Shown in pieces: positions 45,818 through 55,444 of a DNA stretch of 59,640 nucleotides. Position 1 is the first letter of the stretch. Every line of letters begins with the position of its first letter. Source of the DNA: Bacteroidales bacterium (GTDB lineage Bacteria; Bacteroidota; Bacteroidia; Bacteroidales; UBA7960); assembly GCA_003550725.1 (NCBI GenBank), contig PUKZ01000165.1, positions 1-59,640 on the forward strand, read 5' to 3'. The position numbers were made by a program, and so were the translations under genes. The notes beneath the pieces were generated by a model. The model was not told the origin of the DNA and did not search any database. It saw only the letters and a list, made by a program, of their open reading frames with translations.

Positions 45818-48238
45818 ATGATAAAATTCCTGGAAAAATTCAGATTTGAGCCGCGACTTCTTTTAGCCCTGGGACTTCACTCAGTTGCAATAATTGCATA
45901 CCAACTGGCTTTAATGCAAATGCTTTCGGTTATTCAATGGCATCATTTTGCATACATGATCATATCAATTGCTATGCTGGGCTTTGGTGCCAGTGGAACT
46001 CTTGCAGTTATAGCGCGAAAATGGTTTATAAAAAGAGCTGATTGGATGATACCATCTCTCATGATCCTTTCCGGGCTTTTTATGGTTATATCATTCCCGT
46101 TATCAAGACAGGAATTTGTGCAATTTGATGTTTATATTCTTTTTACCGAAATTCGCCAATTCCCAAGACTGGCAATAAATTATATTATCTTTTTCCTTCC
46201 TTTCTTTTTTGGTGCATTAGCCATTGGTTTGACATTTATCATTTATTCAAAAAAAATAGGCACTTATTACTTTTCAAACTTAATAGGGTCAGGCATAGGT
46301 GGGATAGTAGCACTTTTAATACTATCATATGTTTATCCCGAACAATCTTTCCCCATAATAGCTCTTTTTCCCGTAATTTCCGGTATAATAATTATTTCAA
46401 AAAAATACCGGTTTTTTCAATACAGTTGCATAAGCCTTTCTTTGGTATTATCAATTTTGTTTTTTTTCAACCCGCCCGACATTAAAATATCTCAATACAA
46501 AAACCTCTCTACAACCAAAACTTTACCAAAAGCCGAAGTCATTCATAGTGAACCAAATATTTATGGTGTGATTGATGTGGTTTCTTCACCGGCTTTAAGA
46601 TATGCACCGGGAGTAAGCCTTTCCTTTAAAGATAAAATGCCTGTAAAGCCAAGTATTTTTGTTAATGCCGAATTATATGGAGCTATACCAAAACATAACG
46701 ACACGGCAGAATACAACATACATGATTATACAACCATGGCTTTGCCTTATGTTACAAATCATCGTGATTCTGTACTTGTATTGAAAGCTTCAACAGGAAG
46801 CGCCATTTCGCATGCTCTTAATAACAATGCCGGGAAGGTAAACGGAGTAATAGAAAATCAGGCAATAATAAACCTGATGAAAGATGATTTTTCGGATATG
46901 AGCGGGGATCTATTCAACCATTCAAAAGTAAAAATAAACCACCAGGAATCAAGAGCTTACCTTAACGAACATCATGGCAAAAAAACTTATGATCTTATTG
47001 TCTTGCCAATTCTTGATGCTTTTGGTGGTACAGCAGGGCTTAATGCCCTTAATGAAGAATATGACCTCACCATAGAATCATTCCAAATGATGTGGGATAT
47101 GCTAAAACCCGAAGGCATGATAACAATATCCTCATGGATGGATTATCCGCCACGCACAACCCTAAAGATGCTTTCAACACTGGTAGAGATCGCAGAAAAA
47201 AATGATATTGAAGATATTGAAAAACACCTTGTAGCAATAAGAAGTTGGGGTACTATAACTTTTGCACTCAAAAAAACACCGGTAAACCCTGTGGAAATCG
47301 AAAAAATAAGAAATTTTTGTGATAACATGTATTTTGACCCTGTATTGTTGCCCGATATTAAACCGGAAGAAAGAACAAAATATAATACACTGGAAGATGA
47401 CTCATTTTTCGCCTATATTGACGAAATAATACATACCGACAGGGAAAGTCTTTATAATGACTACGGATTTCATATAAGACCGGCCACAGATGATATGCCA
47501 TATTTTTCACAATTTATGCGGTTAAGTTCCATACCATACCTGACTGAGGTTTTTGGACCAACCGAAATGCCCTTTCTGGAAATAGGCTACCTGATAGTTT
47601 TTATTACTTTCTTGCAAAGTTTATTATTGGCGCTGTTATTTATTATTGTCCCTTTATTCTTTTTACGAAAAACCGGTAAAGGTAAATTCCCTACATTTTT
47701 GTATTTTGGAGCACTGGGATTGGGGTATATGTTTGTTGAAATCATATTTATACAACGATTTGTACTTTATTTCGGCCATCCAATATATGCTATTACTGCA
47801 GTAATAAGCACTATGCTTCTAATAAGCGGCATTGGGAGTTATTTATCTTCAAGAATAAAATATGTACAACAATCTGCTGCTAAAATAAACCTGCTGATTG
47901 CCGCCATTATTCTGGCTTATGCCTTATTTCTTACCCCGGTTCTCGAAGCTACAATAAGTAGTAATGATATTATTAAAATTATACTGGGGCTTTTATTAAT
48001 AGCTTTACCCTCTTTTTTTATGGGATTCTCATTCCCGCTTGGAATAAAGCACCTATCTCATAACAATGAAAGTCATATCGGCTGGGCATGGGGTATCAAC
48101 GGCTCAATATCAGTTATTGCCACATCACTCGCAATGCTAATAGCAGTAGAACAAGGATTCATTATAGTAATGACTGTTGCTCTTTTATGTTACTTTTTAG
48201 CTTTTGTTGCCATGCAACTATACAAAAAACAGCAATAA
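45818..48238 (+). CDS. Membrane-embedded spermidine-synthase-like protein
   Basis: This 806-residue protein has about seven N-terminal membrane helices (residues 10-220), a soluble Rossmann-type domain (about 240-580) and about five C-terminal helices (about 590-800). The soluble domain resembles spermidine synthase/SAM methyltransferases (VLVLKASTGSAISHALNNNA, VIENQAIINLMKDDF, YDLIVLPILDAFGGTAGL). The glycine loop is degenerate (STGSAIS rather than GGGxG). TM-flanked members of this family are widespread and mostly uncharacterised, and polyamine synthesis is not shown for them. The C-terminal FLYFGALGLGYMFVEIIFIQ segment is a conserved hallmark of this group. Confidence 0.8.
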   Translation: MIKFLEKFRFEPRLLLALGLHSVAIIAYQLALMQMLSVIQWHHFAYMIISIAMLGFGASGTLAVIARKWFIKRADWMIPSLMILSGLFMVISFPLSRQEFVQFDVYILFTEIRQFPRLAINYIIFFLPFFFGALAIGLTFIIYSKKIGTYYFSNLIGSGIGGIVALLILSYVYPEQSFPIIALFPVISGIIIISKKYRFFQYSCISLSLVLSILFFFNPPDIKISQYKNLSTTKTLPKAEVIHSEPNIYGVIDVVSSPALRYAPGVSLSFKDKMPVKPSIFVNAELYGAIPKHNDTAEYNIHDYTTMALPYVTNHRDSVLVLKASTGSAISHALNNNAGKVNGVIENQAIINLMKDDFSDMSGDLFNHSKVKINHQESRAYLNEHHGKKTYDLIVLPILDAFGGTAGLNALNEEYDLTIESFQMMWDMLKPEGMITISSWMDYPPRTTLKMLSTLVEIAEKNDIEDIEKHLVAIRSWGTITFALKKTPVNPVEIEKIRNFCDNMYFDPVLLPDIKPEERTKYNTLEDDSFFAYIDEIIHTDRESLYNDYGFHIRPATDDMPYFSQFMRLSSIPYLTEVFGPTEMPFLEIGYLIVFITFLQSLLLALLFIIVPLFFLRKTGKGKFPTFLYFGALGLGYMFVEIIFIQRFVLYFGHPIYAITAVISTMLLISGIGSYLSSRIKYVQQSAAKINLLIAAIILAYALFLTPVLEATISSNDIIKIILGLLLIALPSFFMGFSFPLGIKHLSHNNESHIGWAWGINGSISVIATSLAMLIAVEQGFIIVMTVALLCYFLAFVAMQLYKKQQ

Positions 48239-48315
48239 CCTCATTGCAGTTTAGCGCTATTGAATCATTAGTTTTTTAGTAATTTACATGATGTTGTTAA
48301 ACAATAATATTAATC

Positions 48316-49113
48316 ATGATTGTCAATTCAAAAAACCCCAGGATAAAAAGCATAATCAAGCTGCAACAAAAACCTTCGGAAAGAAAAAACAAAAAATCAT
48401 TTGTAATAGAAGGGCGGAGAGAATTATCAATTGCTCAGCAATGCGGATATGAAATTTGCGAAATATATATATGCAAAGACATATATAAGCATGATTATCT
48501 TTATCCTGTAAAGATGGAAGATCAAAACATTATACCGGTAAGCATTAACGTTTATAATAAAATTGCCTACAGAAAAGATTCTGAAGGGATTATAGGAGTG
48601 GCCGCTATTAAAGAAAAAGGCTTGCCTGATATAACACTTTCATCAACTCCCTTAATATTGGTTTTAGAAGCCATTGAAAAGCCCGGCAACCTGGGAGCTA
48701 TTTTAAGAACAGCCGATGCAGCCGGAATAGATGCCGTAATTTTGTGTAACCAAAAGACCGATCATTTCAACCCCAATGTTATAAGATCAAGCCTTGGATG
48801 TATATTTTCAAACCAGGTTCTTTCTGCTGACAGCGAAGAGATAATTAACTGGTTAACAAAAAATGATATATCAATATTTGCTACTTTACCGGATTCAGGA
48901 AACTTATATTATGAGATGGATTTTACAAAACCTGCTGCAATAGTAATGGGTGCAGAATCCGAAGGTATATCTAAACCTTGGGCTTCAGCAGCCAATCATA
49001 ACATAAAAATTCCGATGACAGGAAAAATAGACAGCCTTAATGTTTCGGTAAGCACCGGAATTGTAATTTATGAAGCAATTCGTCAAAGAAAAACAAAACC
49101 GAAAAAATGTTAG
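48316..49113 (+). CDS. TrmH/SpoU-family RNA 2'-O-methyltransferase
   Basis: This 265-residue SPOUT enzyme methylates a ribose 2'-OH in tRNA or rRNA. It has an N-terminal substrate-binding domain (MIVNSKNPRIKSIIKLQQKP, FVIEGRRELSIAQQCG) and the three SpoU motifs in the C-terminal knot: EKPGNLGAILRTADAAG, IVMGAESEGIS and DSLNVSVSTGIVIYEAIRQR. The nearest characterised relatives are RlmB/TsnR-type enzymes, but the exact target base cannot be assigned. Its TAG stop overlaps the convergent universal-stress gene's stop by four bases. Confidence 0.9.
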   Translation: MIVNSKNPRIKSIIKLQQKPSERKNKKSFVIEGRRELSIAQQCGYEICEIYICKDIYKHDYLYPVKMEDQNIIPVSINVYNKIAYRKDSEGIIGVAAIKEKGLPDITLSSTPLILVLEAIEKPGNLGAILRTADAAGIDAVILCNQKTDHFNPNVIRSSLGCIFSNQVLSADSEEIINWLTKNDISIFATLPDSGNLYYEMDFTKPAAIVMGAESEGISKPWASAANHNIKIPMTGKIDSLNVSVSTGIVIYEAIRQRKTKPKKC

Positions 49114-50000
49114 TTTTTATTTTTTTTTATCACACCAAACGGGTCAATAAATGGTTTAAAAACAGTTTGTTTTGATTTGTGATCTTTCTCCTCAACAGGA
49201 TCAGGTATTACCGTAAGAACAGGCAAATCCGATTTATCTACAATCTGCTCAGCCGAATTACGGGAAAAAATATCTGTAAAGTTATCACCAACCTCGGCAA
49301 CTATCATAATCATCTCTGCTTTAATCCTGTATGCATAATCCAATACAATGTCATGTATCACAGCACCGGGCTTTATTATTATTTCGGCAGTAACATCAAC
49401 TCCGGCTTGCTTTATATGATCAGTTACCTTCTGGAGAATAACCTCTTTTTTTATTTTCCAAACAGAGCTTTTTGTAGAAAGAAAGCCAATAATACGTATT
49501 GTTGCATCAAAGTATTTAGCAAATTCTATTGCTTTATTGACTTTTTGGGTACTTTCTACTGTAAAATCTATGGGTAAAACAATATTTTTATAACCTGTGG
49601 GTGAATGTTTCTTTTTTACGACCAGAACAGGAACTTTAGAAGATATTATAACCTTATAAGCATAGCTTCCAACAATATGTTGCAATCCTTTTTTGCCATG
49701 TATTCCCATAATAATAAACTCGGCATTAACATTCTCTGCAACTTCACTTATGGTTGTAAAAATACTGCCTTCGACAATTAAATATGAAACATCCAGATCA
49801 GTATCTTCGGAAAGTTTTGAAGACCGCTGTTCAAGTTTCATTTTAACATTTTCATCACTCTTTTTTTTAGTCAAAACATGCAATAATATAATCTTTCGAT
49901 TAAACAATCGCGCTATATTAACTGCATGATCCAGAGCATACTCTGCAACATCGGTTAAATCAGTGGGAACCAGAATGGAATTTTTCCTGTCAGCTTTCAT
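49110..50000 (-). CDS. Tandem universal stress protein (two UspA domains)
   Basis: The protein has about 296 residues from the ATG at 50000 (MKADRKNSILVPTDL; an upstream ATG at 50012 is also in frame). It consists of two UspA folds, about residues 5-140 and 148-280. The first ends with FIIMGIHGKKGLQHIVGSYA, close to the ATP-binding G-x2-G-x9-G(S/T) pattern. The second (NIVLPIDFTVESTQKVNKAI) is more degenerate, ending in MIMIVAEVGDNFTDIFSRNS. These proteins are cytoplasmic, of the ATP-binding stress-response class. Convergent overlap with the RNA methyltransferase means no space for separate terminators. Confidence 0.88.
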   Translation of the reverse strand: MKADRKNSILVPTDLTDVAEYALDHAVNIARLFNRKIILLHVLTKKKSDENVKMKLEQRSSKLSEDTDLDVSYLIVEGSIFTTISEVAENVNAEFIIMGIHGKKGLQHIVGSYAYKVIISSKVPVLVVKKKHSPTGYKNIVLPIDFTVESTQKVNKAIEFAKYFDATIRIIGFLSTKSSVWKIKKEVILQKVTDHIKQAGVDVTAEIIIKPGAVIHDIVLDYAYRIKAEMIMIVAEVGDNFTDIFSRNSAEQIVDKSDLPVLTVIPDPVEEKDHKSKQTVFKPFIDPFGVIKKNKN

Positions 50001-50012
50001 AGATAACCTCAA

Positions 50013-50320
50013 ACTAATCTTTTTCTCTAAAACCTTTTCGGAGATAATTAATCAAATATAAAAAAATATTATACAAAAAATTGAAGATAATATCCTAAAA
50101 AAAATTATTCCCCGATATACTATCTTTTCAAACACATAATAAACCTGAATAATCTGTTTGTCAACCAAAACAAGTAAATTCAAATCATAATATAAACCTA
50201 TGAGTAATTAAAAACAACTGTTAAAGATCAACAATACACACATGCAAAAATAATAACTATCAAAATTATAGTAATACTGTTATGGTTTTGGCATTAAGAA
50301 AAATTAAAGCCAAACATTAA
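50013..50320. other. 308-base gap between uspA and the AbgT gene
   Basis: Apart from the uspA -7 box, no gene, strong hairpin or repeat is seen. Confidence 0.4.
50053..50060 (-). promoter_or_regulatory. Candidate -7 box for the UspA gene
   Basis: Plus-strand CAAATATA reads TATATTTG on the minus strand, 53 bases before ATG 50000. No -33 TTTG at the ideal spacing. Confidence 0.4.
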
Positions 50321-51868
50321 TTACAATTCAAAAAACAAAGGAGCTCCCGGTCCAATAGGAACGCCAATTATTGTCCATGCTATCAACATTAACAGCCATG
50401 TTACTAAAAACACAATTGAGTATGGCAGCATAGTGGCAATTATGGTACCTATTCCGGCTTTTTTATCGTATTTTTCCATAAATGCGACAATCATTGCAAA
50501 ATAAGACATCATAGGTGCTATAATATTTGTTACGCTATCTCCAACTCTGTATGCTAGTTGGGTAAACTCAGGTGAATATCCGAGCAGCATAAACATTGGA
50601 ATAAATACCGGAGCCATAATAGCCCATTTTGCGCTTGCACTTCCTATTACAAGATTAATAAAAGCCGAAACAAGGACTAAACTAACGAGCAGAGCAATTC
50701 GGCCCATACCGATCGAAGTAATTAACTCGGCACCCTGAATAGCAAATATTAACCCCAGGTTTGTCCAGTTAAAATAAGCCACAAACTGTGCAGCAAAAAA
50801 CACTAAAACTATGTAGGTACCCAATGTAGACATTGATTTGCCCATACCTTTTATAACATCATTGTCGTTTTTTAGTGTTTTTGCGCCTATGCCGTATACT
50901 ACACCCAGAATTCCGGCAACAAGAAATATAATAGCTACAATACCTGACATGAAAGGTGATCGCAGCAATCCCCCGGTTTCAGGATCGCGTAAAAAGCCTG
51001 ACAAAGGTACATTCTGCCAAAAGCCTTCATTAATAGGTACGGCACTCCATAATAATATTATAACCAATACAACAAATGCTACAACTGTAAACTTAAGCCC
51101 TCTTTTCTCAGAGTCAGTAATACTTCTTATCTCTTCCGGCTTTGCATCACCTTTATAATCTCCCAAACGAGGTACAACAACCTTTTCGGTAACCCATGTA
51201 CCGATTATGGATATGAAAAATGTGCTTACAAACATAAAATAGTAATTTGCCGCGGGGTTAACGACATAGGTCGAATCTATAATCCTGGCAGCTTCTTCTG
51301 AAAGCCCGGCCAACAAAGGATCAATAGTTCCAAGTAAAAGATTGGCACTATAACCTCCCGAAACCCCGGCAAATGCCGCAGCAATACCTGCTATGGGATG
51401 CCTGCCAACAGCTAAAAATATCATACCTCCCAAAGGAACTAAAACAACATAACCTACCTCACTGGCTGTATTTGACAATATACCCGCAAATACTATAGCA
51501 AAGGTTAATAACTTCTTTGGAGCTGATATAACTAAAAGTCGTAAAGAAGTAGACATCAGCCCACTTGCCTCTGCTATCCCTATTCCCAATAAAGCAGTTA
51601 AAACTGTACCTAAAGGAGCAAAAGAAGTGAAATTAACAACCATTTTTTCCATAATCATATGGAACCCTTCCTGGCTAAAAAGATTAAAAGGTTTAACAAC
51701 CTCCCCTGTTCCCGGATGAAGAGCAGTGATATTGAAAACCGAAGCTATTCCACTTAAAAAAATAATCAATACAGCAAACATTGCAAAAAGAGTTGCCGGA
51801 TGTGGCAGCTTATTACCAACTCGTTCAATAACACCCAATACCTTCGAAATAATGTTCGCACTATTCAT
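50321..51868 (-). CDS. AbgT-family transporter
   Basis: This 515-residue integral membrane protein has the AbgT family pattern: N-terminal [20 protein letters not shown], then [20 protein letters not shown] (hairpin with conserved G/A/S), [40 protein letters not shown], and the C-terminal [20 protein letters not shown] and [20 protein letters not shown] with the conserved S/D/N residues of the binding site. E. coli AbgT imports p-aminobenzoyl-glutamate, whereas studied homologues export sulphonamides. The substrate here is not known. About 13 hydrophobic segments are visible. The gene stands alone. Confidence 0.9.
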   Translation of the reverse strand: MNSANIISKVLGVIERVGNKLPHPATLFAMFAVLIIFLSGIASVFNITALHPGTGEVVKPFNLFSQEGFHMIMEKMVVNFTSFAPLGTVLTALLGIGIAEASGLMSTSLRLLVISAPKKLLTFAIVFAGILSNTASEVGYVVLVPLGGMIFLAVGRHPIAGIAAAFAGVSGGYSANLLLGTIDPLLAGLSEEAARIIDSTYVVNPAANYYFMFVSTFFISIIGTWVTEKVVVPRLGDYKGDAKPEEIRSITDSEKRGLKFTVVAFVVLVIILLWSAVPINEGFWQNVPLSGFLRDPETGGLLRSPFMSGIVAIIFLVAGILGVVYGIGAKTLKNDNDVIKGMGKSMSTLGTYIVLVFFAAQFVAYFNWTNLGLIFAIQGAELITSIGMGRIALLVSLVLVSAFINLVIGSASAKWAIMAPVFIPMFMLLGYSPEFTQLAYRVGDSVTNIIAPMMSYFAMIVAFMEKYDKKAGIGTIIATMLPYSIVFLVTWLLMLIAWTIIGVPIGPGAPLFFEL

Positions 51869-51948
51869 TTTTTATAAAATTTTATCAATTTTTAAAGAAT
51901 TATTAAATTGTCATGTAACTAAATTTTGCAAAATATCTGTTAACCTTC

Positions 51949-51956
51949 CAAAAATA
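51949..51956 (-). promoter_or_regulatory. Candidate -7 box for the AbgT gene with palindrome upstream
   Basis: Plus-strand CAAAAATA reads TATTTTTG on the minus strand, about 80 bases before the ATG. A perfect palindrome lies just upstream at 51963-51979, where the spacer and -33 box should be. Confidence 0.35.
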
Positions 51957-51962
51957 TATCTT

Positions 51963-51979
51963 CGCAAGCCTTCGGCTTG
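51963..51979. repeat. Perfect 7-base-stem palindrome upstream of the AbgT gene
   Basis: GCAAGCC-TTC-GGCTTGC is a GC-rich hairpin in a very AT-rich gap, flanked by TCGCA on one side and TGCGA about ten bases away on the other, giving an alternative pairing. It could be a terminator of the radical SAM gene (no T run), an operator over the AbgT promoter, or a dispersed REP-like element. Confidence 0.55.
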
Positions 51980-52258
51980 CAATATAATGCGAGAAAAGTT
52001 AAACCATAAGATCAAATCAATTTTAAAAAAATCCAAATGAATCGTTTTTGAAAAATAAGCCAAAAATAAACAATTTAATTTAATCAGAATAACGGTCTGG
52101 TAAATTACATATATGTTTGGCAACAAAATGTATTAGTTATTATTAATTTGCATTATATCCAAAAACTATTTTAAATGGTGATTTTGGCCAAAAAAATAAT
52201 GTGATACATTATATTTGTTAAAAAATACTGGCAGGGATATAAAAATTTTGAATAAACC

Positions 52259-53206
52259 TTATTTACTTTTAAAATATTTTCCCTGCCATGTGTTTTTGAT
52301 TTCCATATTTTTTTCTATCATATTCAATACTTGATCATATCTAACATTTTGCCAACGCTTTCCTAAATTATATTCAGGAGATATTTCTCCACAAAACCGT
52401 TCAATAAATATCCATGGTGCCAGCCGCTCAGTAAAAGCAGTAATAAAATCAATATATTCTTCCAGGCCAAAGAGGTTGAATTGTTGCGGATCAGAAATGT
52501 ATTTATCAGCTATCTTTGTGCCGGTTACAACCTGTAATTGATGAAATTTTATGCTGTTTATAGGTAAGTCTGAAATAATTTTTGCCTGGTCAAGCATTTT
52601 TTGGCCGGTATCGCCAGGTAATCCAAAAATCATATGAACAGATACATGCAGGCCTCTATCGGCTGCCTGTTGAATAGCTTTTTTTGTTTGATCAAAAGTA
52701 TGACCCCGGTTAATATGTTCAAGGGTTTCATCATAGCAACTCTCTAAACCCAGCTCAATAGATACGAAGTTTGTTTTGGAGATCTTTTCAAGTAAATCAA
52801 ATATTTGCTCGTTAACACAATCCGGCCTCGTTCCGATAGAAATACCAATAATATCCTTATGAGCTAATGCTTCCCTATATTTTCTTTCAAGCAACTCAAC
52901 AGGACCATATGTGTTTGTATAAGCCTGAAAATAGGCGATAAACTTAAATGCTTTTTTATATCTTTTTTTTAAAAAAGCGATTCCTTTATCCAGTTGTTCT
53001 GAAAGCGGTTTTTCAGGATCACAATAAGATGGATTGAAGCTTTCATTATTACAATAATCACAACCACCATACCCTATTGTTCCATCCCTGTTAGGACATG
53101 AGAAGCCGGCATTCAGGCTAACCTTCTGTAACCTGCTGCCATATTTCTTACGTGCATATGTTGCCCATGAATTAAATCTTCTGTCGCTTCCCCAATAATA
53201 GCTCAA
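52259..53206 (-). CDS. TIGR01212-family radical SAM protein
   Basis: The 315-residue protein has the family's N-terminal cluster site LNAGFSCPNRDGTIGYGGCD followed by YCNNESF. It uses a CxnCxxC spacing in which the first Cys is separated from the GGCDYC pair, as typical for TIGR01212. Other conserved pieces are FIAYFQAYTNTYGPVELLE, IGISIGTRPDCVNEQIFDLL, VSIELGLES and SVHMIFGLPGDTGQKMLD. The related E. coli YhcC is uncharacterised to my knowledge. A 4Fe-4S cluster and a SAM-derived radical are expected; the substrate is unknown. Cytoplasmic, monocistronic. Confidence 0.9.
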   Translation of the reverse strand: MSYYWGSDRRFNSWATYARKKYGSRLQKVSLNAGFSCPNRDGTIGYGGCDYCNNESFNPSYCDPEKPLSEQLDKGIAFLKKRYKKAFKFIAYFQAYTNTYGPVELLERKYREALAHKDIIGISIGTRPDCVNEQIFDLLEKISKTNFVSIELGLESCYDETLEHINRGHTFDQTKKAIQQAADRGLHVSVHMIFGLPGDTGQKMLDQAKIISDLPINSIKFHQLQVVTGTKIADKYISDPQQFNLFGLEEYIDFITAFTERLAPWIFIERFCGEISPEYNLGKRWQNVRYDQVLNMIEKNMEIKNTWQGKYFKSK

Positions 53207-53243
53207 TATAATTATGATTTTTATTAAAAAATATACCGGTGTA

Positions 53244-53251
53244 CAAAAATA
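53244..53251 (-). promoter_or_regulatory. Candidate -7 box for the radical SAM gene
   Basis: Plus-strand CAAAAATA reads TATTTTTG on the minus strand, 38 bases before the ATG at 53206. Confidence 0.35.
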
Positions 53252-53516
53252 TAATATAAAGCACTAGCTTCTTAATAATATTTCTTCTTAAAAACAATAA
53301 ACTATAAATATTTTATTGCAACAAAAATCATAAAAATAACCCTGTATATCTTCGGCCGTGATAAAATAATTAAATATAATTACTTATAAGCTATTTAATA
53401 ACAGATCAAAACCGTAAAATTTTTATTAAAAATACACAAACACTTATTTTCCTGCAATAATAGTGCATTTTAGCTGTAATTTTCAAAAAAATTAATAAAA
53501 GTCTTTTATTTTTTAA

Positions 53517-53524
53517 TAGATTTG
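53517..53524 (+). promoter_or_regulatory. Candidate -7 box for the symporter operon
   Basis: TAGATTTG fits TAnnTTTG, 30 bases before the symporter ATG. No -33 TTTG at 19 bases. Confidence 0.4.
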
Positions 53525-53553
53525 CAAGTTCGAACAAATACTTAATAAATTAC

Positions 53554-54996
53554 ATGAATTTATTAGACTTAGGGGTTTTCGCTCTGTACATGTCGGGGGT
53601 TATAGGAATTGGTATATATTTTTTGATAAAAAACAAGGGTGCCGATGATTATTATGTAGGAGGCAGGAATATCGGAAGCTGGCATGTAGGATTGTCTGTA
53701 GTAGCGACGGATGTAGGGGGTGGTTTTTCAATAGGTTTAGGGGGGCTGGGCTTTATTATGGGCATTGCCGGTTCGTGGATGCTTTTTACGGGTTTGGTTG
53801 GAGCATGGATTAGTGCAGTAATATTAATTCCCCAGGTCAAAAAAATTGATTATTTAAAAAAGTTGCATACTTTTCCTCAGGTTTTGGGGAAATTGTACTC
53901 ACCTCGTGTTGCTTTACTTGCCGGCATAATATCAGCTATAGGTTACCTGGGGTTTACCAGTTCGCAAGTTCTGGCGGGTGCAATATTGGCTGAAGCCACT
54001 TTTGCTCCCATGTTGGACAGGCAAACAGCGCTAATAATCATGGGTATTATCGTTATTGTTTATACATCAATGGGAGGCATAAAGGCAGTGATATATACCG
54101 ATACTATACAGTGGATCATTCTCATATCAGGGCTTGTCTTTATAGGTATTCCTATATCTTATTTCAGTGTAGGAGGAATGACGGCAATACGTGAAGCTTT
54201 GCCGCCGGAGTTTTTTAGCCTGGCCAATATAAGCTGGCAACAAATACTCAACTGGGCTTTGACAATTATACCTATATGGTTTGTGGGGATGACTCTTTAT
54301 CAACGCATATATGCCACTAGAAGTAAAAAACAAGCTCAAAAAGCCTGGTTTATTGCAGGGCTTTTTGAATGGCCTGTTATGGCCTTTATGGGAGTTTTGC
54401 TTGGTTTGTTCGCAAGGGTAGCTCTTTTGCAAGGTCAGTTTGAATACCTCGGCCATGCAGCTCTAACCGATATTGATGAAGAAATGGGCCTTCCTTTACT
54501 TTTAAGAACGGTATTACCAGTTGGGTTTATGGGATTAATGATGGCAGCCTATTTTTCAGCAATTATGTCAACAGCAGATAGTTGCCTTGTAGCCTCATCG
54601 GGGAATTTCATAACAGATATTATAAATAAATGGTTTAAAACACCTCAGAGCAGAAAAGGGTTTCTGTTTTTCTCCCAGGCAGTAACCTTAGTTCTTGGAA
54701 CCATAGCTCTTATTCTGGCAGCTTTTATGCCCAGTGTCCTTGAACTTATGCTGCACTCTTATGCCTTTATGGTTTCAGGATTGTTTATACCTGTATTGGG
54801 AGGACTTTTTATAAAAAAACCCTCACCGATTGCAGCATTTTGGTCTATGCTTTTGGGTGGTGCCACTACAATAACCCTTATAATCCTTAACCTTAGCCTG
54901 CCATTTGGACTAGACCCCATTATATTTGGCATCTCAATATCTGCTATGTCATTTTTATTTATTACTTTTATAGTTAAACTTAAAAACAAACAATAA
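53554..54996 (+). CDS. Sodium:solute symporter (SSS family)
   Basis: This 480-residue protein has about 12-13 membrane helices and the SSS-family layout. An early DYYVGGRNIGSWHVGLSVVA leads into the broken first core helix (TDVGGGFSIGLGGLGFIMGI). IIVIVYTSMGGIKAVIYTDT is the conserved family signature, and YFSAIMSTADSCLVASSGNF carries the Na2-site S/T residues. It co-transports a solute with Na+ into the cytoplasm. The next gene begins two bases after its stop, and the gene after that begins two bases later again, so the three form a tight operon. The racemase at the end suggests an amino acid or related substrate. Confidence 0.9.
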   Translation: MNLLDLGVFALYMSGVIGIGIYFLIKNKGADDYYVGGRNIGSWHVGLSVVATDVGGGFSIGLGGLGFIMGIAGSWMLFTGLVGAWISAVILIPQVKKIDYLKKLHTFPQVLGKLYSPRVALLAGIISAIGYLGFTSSQVLAGAILAEATFAPMLDRQTALIIMGIIVIVYTSMGGIKAVIYTDTIQWIILISGLVFIGIPISYFSVGGMTAIREALPPEFFSLANISWQQILNWALTIIPIWFVGMTLYQRIYATRSKKQAQKAWFIAGLFEWPVMAFMGVLLGLFARVALLQGQFEYLGHAALTDIDEEMGLPLLLRTVLPVGFMGLMMAAYFSAIMSTADSCLVASSGNFITDIINKWFKTPQSRKGFLFFSQAVTLVLGTIALILAAFMPSVLELMLHSYAFMVSGLFIPVLGGLFIKKPSPIAAFWSMLLGGATTITLIILNLSLPFGLDPIIFGISISAMSFLFITFIVKLKNKQ

Positions 54997-54998
54997 TT

Positions 54999-55442
54999 AT
55001 GGAATACAATATTTACACCCCTAAAGACTCATTATCAGAGAATAAAAAGAAAGATATCGCTGATTTTTTGTATAAGCATCTGGATCAATTCGGCGATGAA
55101 TATAAATACATTATGAAATGTATTAACTTTGCTGTTGATGATAAAACTAAATTTGGCGGTTTTATTATAACAGCAGTAGAAGCCGGTAAAATCGCAGGTG
55201 CAGTAGTTGTTAATAAAACAGGTATGGGTGGATATATCCCGGATAATATTCTCGTTTACATAGCTGTTCACAAAGAATATCGTGGAAAAGGGCTTGGAAA
55301 AATTTTAATGCAAAAAACATTTGATCAGGCCGAAGGTGATATTAAACTTCATGTTGAACCCGAAAACCCCGCAAAGTTCCTTTACGAAAAACTTGGATTT
55401 ACAAGTAAATATTTAGAAATGCGACGGCCACAACAAAAATAA
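54999..55442 (+). CDS. GNAT-family N-acetyltransferase
   Basis: This 147-residue acetyltransferase has AGAVVVNKTGMGGYIPDNIL (beta4), the acetyl-CoA loop EYRGKGLGKILMQKTFDQA (motif A R/QxxGxG/A near residues 94-100), and PENPAKFLYEKLGFTSKYLE (motif B). The acceptor is unknown. It is sandwiched between the symporter and the racemase with two-base gaps on each side, so it probably acts on the same amino-acid-like compound, for example N-acetylating it. That is inference. Confidence 0.88.
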   Translation: MEYNIYTPKDSLSENKKKDIADFLYKHLDQFGDEYKYIMKCINFAVDDKTKFGGFIITAVEAGKIAGAVVVNKTGMGGYIPDNILVYIAVHKEYRGKGLGKILMQKTFDQAEGDIKLHVEPENPAKFLYEKLGFTSKYLEMRRPQQK

Positions 55443-55444
55443 AA

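Larger units (their letters stand above)
53207..53553. other. Divergent intergenic region (radical SAM / symporter operon)
   Basis: A 347-base AT-rich gap carrying one -7 candidate in each direction (53244-53251 minus; TAGATTTG at 53517-53524 plus). No gene or hairpin seen. Confidence 0.45.
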
